Positions 49,110 to 60,186 are shown, counted from the first letter of the stretch. The stretch: 64,000 nt of DNA from Ectothiorhodospiraceae bacterium 2226 (GCA_013348725.1 CP054689.1:236501-300500); one strand, 5' to 3'. Program-made: numbers and translations. Notes: generated from the sequence alone by a model not told the origin.

Positions 49110-51263
49110 CTACGATCCCTGCTGCGGCGCGGCGGCGTCCCGTTCCGCGCGGTCGCGGCGCTTACTCGTCACGTTCTGACGCTTGAGCGGGCAGAACTTG
49201 GCATCGAAGCTTTCGTCGCCGATGCAGCCGTAGACGGTGTCGAGCGCGGCGTCTTCGGTACGGAAAAAGTTCTCGGCGCCGATCTCCTCATACAGCCCGG
49301 TGCGGTGCATCACCTGCATCACCTGCCACTTGAGGCCACTGAACACCATGGTAATGCCGTTGTCCCGCAGGCGCCGCACCAGGTTGTGAATGGTGTCTTC
49401 GCCCGATGCGTCCACCTCGTTAATGCCGTCGCCCACCACCAGCACGTACTCGGCCTTGGGATTGGCCGCGACCGCTTCCAGGATCGCATCCTCGAAGTGG
49501 GGCACATTGGCGAAGTAGAGCGAGCCGTCGAAGCGCACCGCGATAATGTGTTCGCTGGTCGGCAGGTCGTGGATACGCGCATCGCGCAGCGTGCCGTCCG
49601 GATGGCGACCGAGAATCGCCACGCGCGGCTTCATGGTGCGGAACAGATACAACACGATGGCGAGGCCGGCGCCGGCCAGGATGCCCATATCCAGATGCGG
49701 CGCGAACGACAGCGTGGCGAGAAAGGTCACCACCGCGGCGATACCGTCGTGCTTATTCGCCTGCCAGGCATGCTTGATGGCGCCGAAGTTGATCAGGCCC
49801 ACCACCGCCATCATGATGATCGCGGCCAACACCGCTTGCGGCAGGTGGTAGAGCAGCGGCGTGAGGAACAGCAGCGTGATCAGCACCACCACCGCCGTGA
49901 ACACCGCGGCCATGCCGGACTTGGCCCCGGCGTTGAGGTTGACCGCCGAACGACTGAACGAGCCGCTGACCGGGAAGGACTGACTCAGACTGCCCGTGAT
50001 GTTGGCCAGGCCCTGGCCGACCAACTCCTGATTCGGGTCGAGGCGCTGCTTGGTCTTGGCCGCCATTGCCTTGGCAATGGAGATCGCCTCCATGAAGCCG
50101 ACCAGGGCGATCACCACCGCCGAGGCCAGCAACGTGCTGATCTTGTCCCAGGTGAGGGACGGCGCCTGCAGGGACGGCAGGCCGGAGGGAATCGCGCCAA
50201 CCACTTCGCCACCGCCGACCAGCACCAACTGGTCGCCATCGACCGCGCGCACACGCCAGCGCACCGCCTCCGCGTCCAGGTGCGCAGGCACCTCGCCGTA
50301 GCGATACAGCAACGGCTCGCCGTCGGGCCCCTCGGCCCGCTGCAGACGCTGGCCGCGCAGGGCCCGCTCATGCCCCACCAGCGCGGCCTCGGCATCCGCC
50401 AGTTCCTGCTCCAGCAGCGCGCGTCGCTGGGCTGCGGGATCGCCCTCCGCGCGCCCGCGCTCGTCGGCCGCGGGTGCCGCACCCAGTGACGCCTGCAGTT
50501 CCGCGATGCGCCCCTGCACCCCGCGCACTTCGTCCACCAGCGCCTGCACATCGGCATCGGCCACCGCCGCGACCGGCACGCTGCCGGTCCGCTCGAAGCC
50601 GATCGCCCAGCTCAGCACGGTGGTGACCACCACCGCCATCAGTACGCCCGGCACCTTGGGCACGTACTTCTTGAGGGAGATCATGATCGCGAAGGCCAGC
50701 AGGCCCATCAGCAGACTGGGCCAATGCGCCGCCGCGATCTGCTGAAACACCGCCAGGATGTTGAGAAAGAAGTAGTCGCTGGTCCCCATCTGCACGCCGA
50801 GCAGCTTATTGAGCTGCGACAGGCCGATGATGATCGCCGCGGCGTTGGTAAAGCCGACGATGACCGGATGGGACAGGAAGCTGACGATCACGCCCAGCTT
50901 GAAGACGCCCAGCAGCAACTGGGTGACGCCCACCATCAAGGCGAGCAGGATGGCGAGCGCGATGAATTCCTCGGTGCCTTCAGCCGCCAGTGGAATGAGC
51001 GCCGAGGCGGTGAGCAGCGAGACCACGGCCACCGGGCCGGTCGCCAGCTGATTGGAAGAGCCCCATAGAGCGCCAACCAGGACCGGAATAAAGGAGGCGT
51101 ACAGGCCGTAGTACGCCGGCAGCCCCGCCAGCTGCGCGTAGGCCATCGACTGGGGAATCAGAACCAGCGCGACGGTGATACCCGCCATCAGGTCGGTGCG
51201 CAGGTGTTCCTTGCGTAAGGGGAACCAGCGTAAAAAGGGAAATACGCGCTGCATGTAGCTCAT
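49110..51263 (-). CDS. SulP-family anion transporter with a large internal coiled-coil insertion
   Basis: This 717-residue SulP transporter has PQSMAYAQLAGLP, SGSFSRSAVN and a C-terminal STAS domain with EVDASGEDTI. Compared with the 581-residue paralogue at 15131-16876, about 125 residues are inserted at about 226-350, between IGFER and GEVVG. The insert has two coiled-coil-like segments and a short beta region. Its end FCPLKRQ resembles the CPL tail of the paralogue. It is upstream of glycerate kinase by 7 bases. The substrate is unknown; sulfate, bicarbonate and carboxylates are all possible. The ATG at 51263 is preceded by AGGA. Confidence 0.9.
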   Translation of the reverse strand: MSYMQRVFPFLRWFPLRKEHLRTDLMAGITVALVLIPQSMAYAQLAGLPAYYGLYASFIPVLVGALWGSSNQLATGPVAVVSLLTASALIPLAAEGTEEFIALAILLALMVGVTQLLLGVFKLGVIVSFLSHPVIVGFTNAAAIIIGLSQLNKLLGVQMGTSDYFFLNILAVFQQIAAAHWPSLLMGLLAFAIMISLKKYVPKVPGVLMAVVVTTVLSWAIGFERTGSVPVAAVADADVQALVDEVRGVQGRIAELQASLGAAPAADERGRAEGDPAAQRRALLEQELADAEAALVGHERALRGQRLQRAEGPDGEPLLYRYGEVPAHLDAEAVRWRVRAVDGDQLVLVGGGEVVGAIPSGLPSLQAPSLTWDKISTLLASAVVIALVGFMEAISIAKAMAAKTKQRLDPNQELVGQGLANITGSLSQSFPVSGSFSRSAVNLNAGAKSGMAAVFTAVVVLITLLFLTPLLYHLPQAVLAAIIMMAVVGLINFGAIKHAWQANKHDGIAAVVTFLATLSFAPHLDMGILAGAGLAIVLYLFRTMKPRVAILGRHPDGTLRDARIHDLPTSEHIIAVRFDGSLYFANVPHFEDAILEAVAANPKAEYVLVVGDGINEVDASGEDTIHNLVRRLRDNGITMVFSGLKWQVMQVMHRTGLYEEIGAENFFRTEDAALDTVYGCIGDESFDAKFCPLKRQNVTSKRRDRAERDAAAPQQGS

Positions 51264-51321
51264 TCGGATCCTAGCCCCCAAGCCCGCCGCGCCGCAGCCC
51301 GGCATATCATCAAATCGTAAT

Positions 51322-51350
51322 ATGCTACCAGCGGCTGGCGCAGCTGACAA
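51322..51350 (-). promoter_or_regulatory. Sigma-70 promoter of the second SulP/glycerate kinase operon
   Basis: On the minus strand TTGTCA (51345-51350) and TAGCAT (51322-51327) are separated by 17 bp, about 60 bases upstream of the SulP start. No sigma-54 element is present, unlike the first SulP operon. Confidence 0.65.
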
Positions 51351-51362
51351 AAATGCCGCTCA

Positions 51363-51387
51363 GAAAAAAGGGCCCGAGCGGGCCCTT
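51363..51387 (-). terminator. Rho-independent terminator of pnp
   Basis: On the minus strand GGGCCC-GCTC-GGGCCC is followed by TTTTTT. It lies about 30 bases downstream of the pnp stop. Confidence 0.92.
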
Positions 51388-51418
51388 CTTCCGGTAGCAG
51401 AGGTTCAACTCCGCCGAA

Positions 51419-53503
51419 TCAACCGTGGTCGACGGCCTTCATACTGAGGCGGATACGACCCTGCTTGTCCACCTCCAGCACCTTGACCTTGACCACGTCG
51501 CCCTCGGACAACTTGTCGGCGACATTCTCTACGCGCTCTTCCGAGATCTGAGAAATGTGCACCAGGCCGTCGCGCCCCGGCAAAATGGTCACGAAGGCGC
51601 CGAAGTCCATCAGCTTGGCGACGCGCCCCTCGTACACCATCCCCACCTCGACATCGGCGGTGATCTGCTCGATACGCTTGCGCGCCTCGTCGCCGGCCGC
51701 CTTGTCGACCGACGCGATCTTCACCACGCCGTCATCATTGATGTCGATGGTTGCGCCGGTCTCTTCGGTGATGGCGCGGATGGTGACCCCGCCCTTGCCG
51801 ATCACGTCGCGGATCTTGTCCGGGTGGATGCGCATGGTCACGATCCGCGGCGCATACTCGGACATCTCTTCGCGCGGCTTGTGGATCGCTTCGTTCATGC
51901 AGCCGAGGATATGCAGGCGGCCATCCTTCGCCTGCGCCAGCGCTTGCTCCATGATTTCGCGGGTGATGCCGTCGATCTTGATGTCCATTTGCAGGGCGGT
52001 CACGCCCTGCTCGGTACCGGCCACCTTGAAATCCATGTCGCCGAGGTGGTCCTCGTCGCCCAGGATGTCGCTCAGCACTGCGAAGCCATCGGCCTCTTTG
52101 ATGAGGCCCATGGCGATGCCCGCCACCGGCGCCTTCACCGGCACACCGGCGTCCATCAGCGCGAGGCTGGTACCGCAGACCGTCGCCATGGAACTGGAGC
52201 CGTTGGACTCGGTGATCTCGGAGACCACCCGAATCACGTACGGGTAGCTCTCCATGTCCGGCATGGCGGCGGCGATGCCGCGCTTGGCGAGGCGGCCATG
52301 GCCGATCTCGCGGCGCTTGGGGCTGCCCACAAAGCCGGTCTCGCCTACGCTGTAGGGCGGGAAGTTGTAATGCAGCATGAAGGGCTCTTTACGCTCGCCC
52401 TCGATCGCATCGATGACCTGCGCGTCGCGCCCGGTGCCCAGCGTCGTAATCACCAGCGCCTGGGTCTCGCCGCGCGTGAACAGCGCCGAACCGTGGGCGC
52501 GCGGGAGCACGCCGGTACGAATCGTGATCGGACGCACGGTCTTGGTGTCGCGTCCGTCGATGCGCGGCTGGCCGGCGATGATGTTGCCGCGCACCACCCG
52601 CTTCTCGACCTTATCGAACGCACCTCGCACCTCGTCGGCGCTACGCCCGCTCTCCTCGCCGGTGAACCGCGCGAGTATATCGTCGCGGATCTCGCCGACA
52701 CGCGCGTAGCGCGCCTGCTTCTCGCGAATCTGGTATGCCTCGGTCAAGGCACCTTCGCAGGCCTCGGCGACGGCCTGATGCAGCGCCTCGTCTTGCGCCG
52801 GCGGCTGCCAGTCCCAGCCCGGCTTGGCGGCCTCGCGCACCAGCTCCTGGATCATGCCGATCACCGCCTGGATCTGCTCGTGACCGTACATGACGGCCCC
52901 CAGCATGACGTCCTCCGGCAGCTCCTTGGCCTCGGACTCCACCATCAACACAGCGCGCTCGGTGCCCGCCACGACGAGGTCGAGCTGCGAGTCCTTGAGT
53001 TGGCTGAGGGTGGGATTCAGCAGGTAGTCGCCGTCCTTATAGCCGACCCGGGCGCCGCCGATGGGCCCGTTGAAGGGGGCACCGGAGAGCGCCAGGGCGG
53101 CGGACGCACCGATCATGGCGGGAATATCGGGATCGATCTCGGGATCGAGCGAGACCACCGTGGCGATGATCTGGACTTCGTTGGTGAAACCGTCGGGGAA
53201 GAGGGGGCGGATCGGGCGATCGATGAGGCGGCTGGTGAGGGTTTCCTTTTCGCTGGGTCGCCCTTCGCGCTTGAAGAAACCGCCGGGGATCTTGCCGGCC
53301 GCGTAGGTGCGCTCCTGATAGTTGACGGTGAGCGGGAAGAAATCACGCCCTTCCACCGCCTCCTTCATGGCCACCGCGGTGACCAGCACCACCGTGTCGC
53401 CCAGGCTCACCATGACGGCGCCCGTGGCTTGGCGAGCGATCTCCCCCGTCTCCAGTTTGAGCTTGTGCGCGCCCCATTGAATCTCTTTGCGTACCGATGC
53501 CAT
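51419..53503 (-). CDS. pnp: Polynucleotide phosphorylase
   Basis: This 694-residue 3'-5' exoribonuclease degrades RNA phosphorolytically, usually in the degradosome. It has two RNase PH domains (second core with [11 protein letters not shown] and [13 protein letters not shown]-type residues), then a KH domain ([15 protein letters not shown]) and an S1 domain ([18 protein letters not shown]). It is the last gene of the rimP-nusA-infB-rbfA-truB-rpsO-pnp array and follows rpsO by 42 bases. Confidence 0.98.
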   Translation of the reverse strand: MASVRKEIQWGAHKLKLETGEIARQATGAVMVSLGDTVVLVTAVAMKEAVEGRDFFPLTVNYQERTYAAGKIPGGFFKREGRPSEKETLTSRLIDRPIRPLFPDGFTNEVQIIATVVSLDPEIDPDIPAMIGASAALALSGAPFNGPIGGARVGYKDGDYLLNPTLSQLKDSQLDLVVAGTERAVLMVESEAKELPEDVMLGAVMYGHEQIQAVIGMIQELVREAAKPGWDWQPPAQDEALHQAVAEACEGALTEAYQIREKQARYARVGEIRDDILARFTGEESGRSADEVRGAFDKVEKRVVRGNIIAGQPRIDGRDTKTVRPITIRTGVLPRAHGSALFTRGETQALVITTLGTGRDAQVIDAIEGERKEPFMLHYNFPPYSVGETGFVGSPKRREIGHGRLAKRGIAAAMPDMESYPYVIRVVSEITESNGSSSMATVCGTSLALMDAGVPVKAPVAGIAMGLIKEADGFAVLSDILGDEDHLGDMDFKVAGTEQGVTALQMDIKIDGITREIMEQALAQAKDGRLHILGCMNEAIHKPREEMSEYAPRIVTMRIHPDKIRDVIGKGGVTIRAITEETGATIDINDDGVVKIASVDKAAGDEARKRIEQITADVEVGMVYEGRVAKLMDFGAFVTILPGRDGLVHISQISEERVENVADKLSEGDVVKVKVLEVDKQGRIRLSMKAVDHG

Positions 53504-53545
53504 GCGATCTCCTCGACCCCTAGTGAGTTACTGCCTGCGTAACGC

Positions 53546-53815
53546 TTACCTGCGCAGGCCGAGGCGCGCGATCAGTTCGCGGTAACGCTCCAGATCCTTG
53601 CGCTTCAGGTAGTCCAGCAACTTGCGGCGCTGGCTCACCAGGCGCAGCAGACCCTGACGCGAGTGGTGGTCGTGAATGTGGCTCTTGAAGTGGTCGGACA
53701 GGTGCTCGATACGCGCCGACAACAGCGCCACCTGCACCTCGGGCGAGCCCGTATCGTTCGATGACCGACGGTATTCGCCGACCACCTGCTGTTTCGCTTC
53801 ACTGTTCAGCGGCAT
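53546..53815 (-). CDS. rpsO: 30S ribosomal protein S15
   Basis: This 89-residue protein contains the S15 signature [23 protein letters not shown], noted by its TGSPEVQ start, and [20 protein letters not shown]. It binds 16S rRNA early in assembly and in enterobacteria represses its own translation. It precedes pnp, as usual. Confidence 0.98.
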   Translation of the reverse strand: MPLNSEAKQQVVGEYRRSSNDTGSPEVQVALLSARIEHLSDHFKSHIHDHHSRQGLLRLVSQRRKLLDYLKRKDLERYRELIARLGLRR

Positions 53816-53860
53816 GAGTACCCAACTCCTGACAAATGTTCGTAATGACTAAGGTGCGAT

Positions 53861-53889
53861 ATGTTACCGGTCCGCCAGCGGCCTAACAA
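53861..53889 (-). promoter_or_regulatory. Candidate sigma-70 promoter of rpsO-pnp
   Basis: On the minus strand TTGTTA (53884-53889) and TAACAT (53861-53866) are separated by 17 bp, leaving a leader of about 40 bases before the rpsO ATG. Confidence 0.5.
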
Positions 53890-53951
53890 GCAGTGGAGCG
53901 CGGCCGCGTCCAGCACCCCGGGAGGCCATGGTTCCTGAGCCCCGCGGTCAC

Positions 53952-53979
53952 AGGCTTGCGCGACCAACGGCGCAAGCCT
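53952..53979. terminator. Stem-loop in the truB-rpsO gap
   Basis: AGGCTTGCGC and GCGCAAGCCT form a 10-bp perfect stem with an 8-base loop in the 214-base gap after truB. On the minus strand no T run follows, so it may be a weak terminator or a processing site. On the plus strand it is followed by TTT. Confidence 0.45.
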
Positions 53980-54029
53980 TTGACTGAGTACGCGACTGCG
54001 CCGCAGCCCGATGAGGGTGCCGCGCTTGG

Positions 54030-54947
54030 TCAAGCCACGCTGACCAGACGCTTGGGTGCGACCCGCCCGTCGTCCAGGATCTGCCCAACCCCAAGAAAGC
54101 GCTGCGTCGGCCCGAACAGGCGCACCCACCCCCGCGTGGGAGCGCGAGGAATCAGCACCGGCTGGCCCTGACGCAGGTAATGACTCGTGTTCTCGGTGAG
54201 CTGCAGCGCCGGCCAGTCGGCGAGGGCGGTGTCCAGAGGCAGCAGGCGCGCGTCCATCGCCGCGCTGCCCTGCTCCGCGAGCTCGGCCAACTCGTCCAGC
54301 CCCACGGCGTCGGCGATGTCGAACGGGCCGACCATGCTGCGCCGCAGGCTGGCCAAGTGGGCACCGCAACCGAGCGCCGCGCCGATGTCCTCGGCCAGGG
54401 TGCGGATATAGGTCCCCTTGGAGCAATGGACGTCGATCTCGAGCTCATCGCCCTCGAGACGCACCAGCTCCAGGACATGGATGTGCACCGTACGCGGGTC
54501 GCGTTCGACCTCGATGCCCTGATGGGCGAGCTTGTAGAGCGGCTGTCCTTGGCGCTTGATGGCCGAGTGCATGGGCGGAATCTGCTCGATGGTACCCGTG
54601 AATCGGGCCAGCACCTCGCGCACCTGTGCCTCGGTCAACTCGGGCACGGGCCGGCGCTCGATCACCTCGCCCTCCGCGTCCCCGGTGTTGGTGCGCTCGC
54701 CCAGCTTGCATACGCCCTGGTAGCGCTTGTCGGCGTCGAGCAGGAACGCCGACATCTTGGTGGCCTCGCCGAGACACACCGGCAGCAAGCCGGTAGCAAG
54801 CGGATCGAGGTTGCCGGTGTGGCCGGCCTTGCGCGCGTTGAACAGCCGCTTCACTTCCTGCAGCGCGGCGTTGGAGGTCAGCCCGGCAGGTTTGTCGAGC
54901 AATAAGATGCCGTTGACCGGCCGGCCCCGGGTATATCGACGTGCCAA
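54030..54947 (-). CDS. truB: TruB, tRNA pseudouridine-55 synthase
   Basis: This 305-residue enzyme converts U55 of the tRNA T-loop to pseudouridine. NGILLLDKPAGLTSN is the family start, the catalytic Asp is in GHTGNLDPLATGLLP, and YQGVCKLGERTNTGDAEG and a C-terminal PUA-like domain follow. It lies 17 bases downstream of rbfA. Confidence 0.97.
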   Translation of the reverse strand: MARRYTRGRPVNGILLLDKPAGLTSNAALQEVKRLFNARKAGHTGNLDPLATGLLPVCLGEATKMSAFLLDADKRYQGVCKLGERTNTGDAEGEVIERRPVPELTEAQVREVLARFTGTIEQIPPMHSAIKRQGQPLYKLAHQGIEVERDPRTVHIHVLELVRLEGDELEIDVHCSKGTYIRTLAEDIGAALGCGAHLASLRRSMVGPFDIADAVGLDELAELAEQGSAAMDARLLPLDTALADWPALQLTENTSHYLRQGQPVLIPRAPTRGWVRLFGPTQRFLGVGQILDDGRVAPKRLVSVA

Positions 54948-54964
54948 ACTGTCGCCCTCAGTCC

Positions 54965-55330
54965 TTAACTCTTGTTGCGATCCCCCGCCACCGCCTCATC
55001 AATCAGGCGGCTGAGCGCGCTGCCGCGCTCGACGGAGGTGTCGTATACGAAATGCAATTCGGGAATGCTGCGGATCGCCATGCGCCGCCCAAGCTCGTGG
55101 CGCAGGAATCCGGCGGCTTGGCGCAGATGGGCCACCACCGCCTCGTGCGGCTCCTCGGTATTCAATGCCGTGACGAACACCTTCGCGTGCGAGAGGTCCC
55201 GCGAGACCTCGACCGCCTGCACGGTGATCAGCCCAAAGCGTCGATCCGTTAGTTCCTGCTGAATCAGCGCGGCGAGCTCGCGCTGCATCTGCTCGCCCAC
55301 GCGCCGATGCCGGGTTCCCTGCTTCGCCAT
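54965..55330 (-). CDS. rbfA: RbfA, 30S ribosome-binding factor
   Basis: This 121-residue KH-like protein starts RHRRVGEQMQRELAALIQ and contains DLSHAKVFVTAL and FVYDTSVERGSAL-type motifs. It acts in late maturation of 16S rRNA and in cold adaptation. It lies between infB (48 bases upstream) and truB. Confidence 0.96.
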   Translation of the reverse strand: MAKQGTRHRRVGEQMQRELAALIQQELTDRRFGLITVQAVEVSRDLSHAKVFVTALNTEEPHEAVVAHLRQAAGFLRHELGRRMAIRSIPELHFVYDTSVERGSALSRLIDEAVAGDRNKS

Positions 55331-55378
55331 AGAAGTGCGCCCTTGCTGTCCCTGTCCGTGCCCGCAGGCCGGCCGTCC

Positions 55379-57928
55379 TCAGAGCGTGCGACGCACCTGC
55401 ACGCGCTCGTAAACCTCGATGTGGTCGCCGGCTTTGACGTCATTGTAGTTTTTCACCGCAATGCCGCATTCCATACCGGCCTTCACCTCGCCCACGTCGT
55501 CCTTGAAGCGGCGCAGCGACTCCAGCGCCCCCTCGTAGATCACCACGTTGTCACGCAGCACGCGGATGGGGTTGTTGCGCTTTACGACGCCCTCGGTGAC
55601 CATGCAGCCGGCCACTGCGCCGAACTTCGGCGAGCGGAACACATCGCGCACCTCGGCGACACCGATGATCTCTTCCTTGAACTCGGGCGCCAGCATGCCG
55701 GTCAGGGCCTGCTTGACTTCGTCGATCAGGTCATAGATCACGCTGTAGTAGCGCAAATCCAAGCCTTCTTCTTCCACGCGCCGCTTGGCGGCGGCATCGG
55801 CACGCACGTTGAACCCGAGCATTACCGCGTTGGACGCGATCGCAAGGTTGGCGTCCGACTCGGTGATGCCGCCCACGCCGCTGGCGATGACCCTGACCTG
55901 CACCTCGTCCGTGGACAGCTTGTTCAGCGCATCGCTGATCGCCTCCACCGACCCCTGCACGTCGGCCTTGAGCACCACGTTGAGCGTGCGGACCTCGCCC
56001 TCCTCCATCTGGGCGAACATGTTCTCCAGCTTCGCCGCCTGCTGACGGGCGAGTTTGACCTCGCGCAGCTTGCCTTGACGGTGCAGCGCGATCTCACGCG
56101 CCTTGCGCTCGTCGGCCACGACAACCGCTTCCTCACCGGCATCCGGCGCGCCGGACAGACCCAGGATTTCCACCGGCGTCGACGGACCCGCCTCGTCGAT
56201 GGGCTTGCCGAGATCGCTCAGCATGGCGCGCACGCGCCCATACTCCTTGCCGGCCAACAGCACGTCGCCCTTGCGCAGCGTGCCGCGCTGCACCAGCACG
56301 GTGGCCACGGGGCCGCGCCCCTTGTCCAGCCGGGACTCGATTACCACGCCGCGTGCGGGCCCCTCGATCGGCGCGCGCAGTTCCTGAACCTCGGCCTGCA
56401 GCAGCACCGTCTCCAGCAGCGCGTCGACGCCCTCGCCGGTCTTGGCGGAGACGTTCACGAACATGGTGTCGCCGCCCCATTCCTCGGGGATGACCTCCTC
56501 CTTGACCAGCTCCTGCTTGACCCGGTCGGGATCGGCCTCCGGCTTGTCGATCTTGTTCACCGCCACCACGATGGGAACGCCGCCGGCGCGCGCGTGCTGC
56601 ACCGCTTCCTTGGTCTGCGGCATGACGCCGTCGTCCGCGGCGACCACCAGGATCACGATGTCGGTCGCCTTGGCGCCGCGGGCGCGCATCGCCGTGAAGG
56701 CGGCGTGGCCCGGAGTGTCCAAGAAGGTGATCATGCCGCGATCGGTCTCGACGTGATAAGCGCCGATGTGCTGCGTGATGCCGCCGGCCTCGCCCGCCGC
56801 CACCTTGGCGGCACGGATGTGGTCCAGCAACGAGGTCTTGCCGTGATCGACGTGACCCATAATGGTGACCACCGGCGCGCGCGGAGTCGCCTCGCCCTGC
56901 TCTTCGGCCATCTCGAGCGCCTCTTCGAGCGCATTTTCTTTGAGCAGTTTGACCTTGTGACCCATCTCCTCAACCACCAGGGCGGCGGTCTCTTGGTCGA
57001 GCACCTGATTGATGGTCGCCATCACGCCCATCCTCATCATGCCCTTGATGAGCTCGTTGACCTTGACGGTCATCTTCTGGGCAAGCTCGCCCACCGTGAT
57101 CGTTTCCGGTAGCGCGACCTCTCGCACGATCGGTGCGGTCGGTGCCTGGAAGCCATGGCGACCAGCGGGGGTCACCACGCGCCCTGCGCCGCGCCCACGC
57201 TTCTTACCGCGCCGCCCGCCTTTGCCGGCCGCGACGTGCAGCTCCTGACGCCCATAGCGCGTCGCCGCTCCCTCGCGCTCGCCACCGCCGCGGCGCGCAC
57301 CGCGCGCATCGGCAGGCCGGCGTTCAGGCGTCGCCCGGGCAGGTGCCGGCGCGGCGACCCGCGCAACATCCGCTTCGGCGCGCCGCGCCTCATCTTCCGC
57401 CGCACGACGGGCCGCCTCGGCGGCCTCTTCCTCGGCCTTACGCTTGGCCTCTTCTTCCCGCTGGCGGGCTTCTTCCTCGGCGCGCTTGCGCTCCGCTTCC
57501 TGCGCCTCGCGCAGCCGTGCTTCCTCTTCCGAGCGCTGGCGGGCTTCTTCCTCGGCGCGCTGGCGGTCGGCCTCTGCCTGCTCGGCCGCCTGCGCCTCCT
57601 CGGCGGCGCGCTCAAGTTCGCTGCGCTTGATGTAAGTGCGCTTCTTACGCACCTCCACCGTCACGGTCTTGCCTCGGCCCTGGCCGGTCTGACGGAGCTC
57701 GCTGGTGGTCTTGCGTTTGAGCGTCACTCGGCGCGGGGCCGCCAGCGTACTGGCCTCCTCGGACCCGTGCTTGCGCTGCAGGTATCCCAACAGCTCCACC
57801 TTCTCCTTGTCGGTGATGGGGGTGTCCGCGTCCTTCACGGGCAGACCGGCCTCCTTGAGCTGCACTAGCAGCCTGTCCACCGGGATGCCCACGACATCGG
57901 CAAATTGCTTGACGCTCACTTCCGACAT
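55379..57928 (-). CDS. infB: InfB, translation initiation factor IF-2
   Basis: This protein of about 849 residues has an N-terminal IF2-N domain ([18 protein letters not shown]), then a long charged linker of repeated Glu-Glu-Glu-Ala-Arg blocks (about residues 110-210). The GTPase domain has [22 protein letters not shown] and NKIDKPEAD, followed by the C-terminal initiator-tRNA-binding domains. It brings fMet-tRNA to the 30S subunit. The ATG at 57928 follows GGGG and matches the family start. It lies 16 bases after nusA. Confidence 0.97.
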   Translation of the reverse strand: MSEVSVKQFADVVGIPVDRLLVQLKEAGLPVKDADTPITDKEKVELLGYLQRKHGSEEASTLAAPRRVTLKRKTTSELRQTGQGRGKTVTVEVRKKRTYIKRSELERAAEEAQAAEQAEADRQRAEEEARQRSEEEARLREAQEAERKRAEEEARQREEEAKRKAEEEAAEAARRAAEDEARRAEADVARVAAPAPARATPERRPADARGARRGGGEREGAATRYGRQELHVAAGKGGRRGKKRGRGAGRVVTPAGRHGFQAPTAPIVREVALPETITVGELAQKMTVKVNELIKGMMRMGVMATINQVLDQETAALVVEEMGHKVKLLKENALEEALEMAEEQGEATPRAPVVTIMGHVDHGKTSLLDHIRAAKVAAGEAGGITQHIGAYHVETDRGMITFLDTPGHAAFTAMRARGAKATDIVILVVAADDGVMPQTKEAVQHARAGGVPIVVAVNKIDKPEADPDRVKQELVKEEVIPEEWGGDTMFVNVSAKTGEGVDALLETVLLQAEVQELRAPIEGPARGVVIESRLDKGRGPVATVLVQRGTLRKGDVLLAGKEYGRVRAMLSDLGKPIDEAGPSTPVEILGLSGAPDAGEEAVVVADERKAREIALHRQGKLREVKLARQQAAKLENMFAQMEEGEVRTLNVVLKADVQGSVEAISDALNKLSTDEVQVRVIASGVGGITESDANLAIASNAVMLGFNVRADAAAKRRVEEEGLDLRYYSVIYDLIDEVKQALTGMLAPEFKEEIIGVAEVRDVFRSPKFGAVAGCMVTEGVVKRNNPIRVLRDNVVIYEGALESLRRFKDDVGEVKAGMECGIAVKNYNDVKAGDHIEVYERVQVRRTL

Positions 57929-57944
57929 ACCAACCCCCTGCGCA

Positions 57945-59438
57945 TCAACTCCTACGCTCTTCTTCAAACCACGGCGCGCGGGCCGTCATGATCAGCCGCG
58001 CTGCGCGCTCCTCGTCCATGCCCTCGACCTCCAGAAGGTCGTCCACGGACTGCTCCGCAAGGTCCTCCATGGTCACCACACCGCGGCTGGCGAGCACATA
58101 CGCGAGCGGCGAGTCCATACCTTCCATCTCCAGCAGATCCTTGGCGGGCTCGGCCGCGTGCTCTTCCTGTGAGATCGCGCGCGTCAGCAGCACGTCTTTG
58201 GCACGCCGGCGCAACTCCTCGACCATTTCCTCGTCGAACTCTTCGATCTCGAGCATCTCGTCCACGGGGACGTAGGCCACCTCTTCGATGCTGGAGAAAC
58301 CCTCCTGCACCAAAATGGCGGCGACCTCCTCGTCCACGTCGAGCTGCTCCTGGAACAGGGCCTGCAGCGACTTGGCTTCGGCCTCGCTCTTCTCCTCGTA
58401 CTGCGCCTCGGTCATGACGTTAATCTCCCAGCCGGTCAACTGGCTGGCAAGCCGCACGTTCTGCCCGTTGCGCCCGATCGCCTGCGCCAACTGCTCGTCC
58501 ATCACCGCGACGTCCATGCTGTGCGCCTCCTCGTCCATGACGATGGAGACCACCTCGGCAGGCGACATGGCATTGATCACGAATTGCGCCGGGTTCTCGT
58601 CCCAAAGGATGATGTCGACCCGCTCGCCACCGAGTTCGTTGGACACCGCCTGCACGCGCGATCCACGCATGCCCACGCACGCGCCGACCGGATCGATGCG
58701 CGGATCGTTCGAGCGCACCGCGATCTTGGCCCGCAGCCCCGGGTCGCGCGCGGCGCCCATGATATCGATCAGCCCCTCACCGACTTCCGGCACCTCCAAT
58801 TCGAAGAGCTTGACGAGCATCTGCGGATCGGTACGGCTCACGAACAACTGCGGGCCACGGGCCTCGGGGCGCACGTCCTTCAGATAGCCGCGCAAGCGGT
58901 CGTTGGGACGCAAGGCCTCACGCGGAATCAACTCTTCGCGCGGAATCAGCGCCTCGGCATTGCCGCCGAGATCCAGAATCACGCTGCCGCGATCCATGCG
59001 CTTGACCACGCCGTTGACCAACTCGCCCACGCGGTCCTGGTAGGCATCGACCACCTGCTGGCGCTCGGCCTCGCGCACCTTCTGCACGATGACCTGCTTG
59101 GCCGTCTGCGCCGCGATGCGCCCGAACTCCACCGACTCCATGGGCTCTTCGACGAAGTCACCCACGTTCAGTTCCGGATTCTTCTCGCGCGCGTCGGTGA
59201 GGACGATCTGCCGGTCCGGCGCCTCCACGGCGTCGGCGTCTTCCACCACTTCCCAGCGACGAAAGGTACGGTAATCACCGCTCGTGCGGTCGATCTCGAC
59301 ACGCACCTCCATATCCGCCAGATAGCGCTTCTTGGTCGCCGTCGCCAGAGCCGCCTCGATCGCCTCGAAGATAATCTCCTTGTCGACGCCCTTCTCGTTC
59401 GAGACGGCTTCCGCCACCAACAGGATCTCTTTCGTCAT
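57945..59438 (-). CDS. nusA: NusA, transcription elongation/termination factor
   Basis: The 497 residues comprise an N-terminal RNA polymerase-binding domain ([16 protein letters not shown]), an S1 domain ([18 protein letters not shown]), two KH domains ([34 protein letters not shown]) and two C-terminal acidic repeats as in E. coli. It modulates pausing and antitermination. The ATG at 59438 has GGAGGCGGGG-type Shine-Dalgarno sequence upstream. Confidence 0.97.
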   Translation of the reverse strand: MTKEILLVAEAVSNEKGVDKEIIFEAIEAALATATKKRYLADMEVRVEIDRTSGDYRTFRRWEVVEDADAVEAPDRQIVLTDAREKNPELNVGDFVEEPMESVEFGRIAAQTAKQVIVQKVREAERQQVVDAYQDRVGELVNGVVKRMDRGSVILDLGGNAEALIPREELIPREALRPNDRLRGYLKDVRPEARGPQLFVSRTDPQMLVKLFELEVPEVGEGLIDIMGAARDPGLRAKIAVRSNDPRIDPVGACVGMRGSRVQAVSNELGGERVDIILWDENPAQFVINAMSPAEVVSIVMDEEAHSMDVAVMDEQLAQAIGRNGQNVRLASQLTGWEINVMTEAQYEEKSEAEAKSLQALFQEQLDVDEEVAAILVQEGFSSIEEVAYVPVDEMLEIEEFDEEMVEELRRRAKDVLLTRAISQEEHAAEPAKDLLEMEGMDSPLAYVLASRGVVTMEDLAEQSVDDLLEVEGMDEERAARLIMTARAPWFEEERRS

Positions 59439-59511
59439 AGCCCCGCCTCTACCGCGCCCGCCGCACCCCACGGGACGCATCATCCGCGCTTACCAGCCGG
59501 CGCACCCGCCC

Positions 59512-59970
59512 TCAGTTCTCCGGGACCAGGTTCGCCTTCTCCACGTTCACCAGCGGCACGGCATACTCCGCGCCGTCTTCTTCCAGCACCACCGTCTCGT
59601 CACGCACGGCGACGATGACACCGGTGATCTTGCGCCGCCCTTCCACCGGTTGCTGCAGGCGCAGCCGCGCCCGGCGACCGAGGAAGCGGTTATAGTGCGC
59701 GGCGCTGAACAGCGGCCGATCCAATCCCGGCGATGACACCTCCAGGGTGTAGCGCCCCGGGATCGGGTCCTCGACCTCCAGCACGGCGCTCACCTGGCGA
59801 CTCACCCGCTCACAGTCGTCCAGCGTGATACCCGCCTCGGCATCGATATACAGTCGCAGCAGTCCGCCGCGGCCGCCCTGGGAGTGAAACTCGGCGCCGA
59901 CGAGTTCGTAACCGAGCGCCGTCACGGCCGGCTCAATCAAGTTCTCCAAGGCCTTGCCTGCGCGCGCCAT
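59512..59970 (-). CDS. rimP: RimP, ribosome maturation factor
   Basis: This 152-residue protein starts LENLIEPAVTALGYELVGAEF and contains YIDAEAGITLDDCERVSRQV and YTLEVSSPGLDRPL, the family signature. It assists 30S assembly. The ATG at 59970 is preferred over a longer frame that reads through a terminator. It is first in the nusA-infB operon, downstream of tRNA-fMet. Confidence 0.95.
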   Translation of the reverse strand: MARAGKALENLIEPAVTALGYELVGAEFHSQGGRGGLLRLYIDAEAGITLDDCERVSRQVSAVLEVEDPIPGRYTLEVSSPGLDRPLFSAAHYNRFLGRRARLRLQQPVEGRRKITGVIVAVRDETVVLEEDGAEYAVPLVNVEKANLVPEN

Positions 59971-59987
59971 TTCACATTCCCGTAAAC

Positions 59988-60007
59988 AAAAAAAGGGCCA
60001 TAGGCCC
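59988..60007 (-). terminator. Second terminator between tRNA-fMet and rimP
   Basis: On the minus strand GGGCC-TAT-GGCCC is followed by TTTTTTTG, ending 17 bases before the rimP start codon. Such a site directly in front of an operon suggests attenuation. Confidence 0.75.
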
Positions 60008-60069
60008 ACTTCCTTAAACCGCCGACTCGTCGCGTGTTCCGCTACTACTAACCCGCCGCAGCGGTTAAC

Positions 60070-60090
60070 AAAAAGCCCCGATACCGGGGC
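60070..60090 (-). terminator. First terminator after tRNA-fMet
   Basis: On the minus strand GCCCCG-GTAT-CGGGGC is followed by TTTTTG, about 20 bases after the tRNA 3' end. Confidence 0.9.
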
Positions 60091-60109
60091 CCTTCGCACT
60101 ACCAGGATG

Positions 60110-60186
<77 letters not shown>

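Noticed and set aside
57300-57600. Repeated Glu/Ala/Arg codon blocks as a DNA repeat element
   Set aside because: They encode the flexible charged linker of IF-2, which is normally low in complexity.
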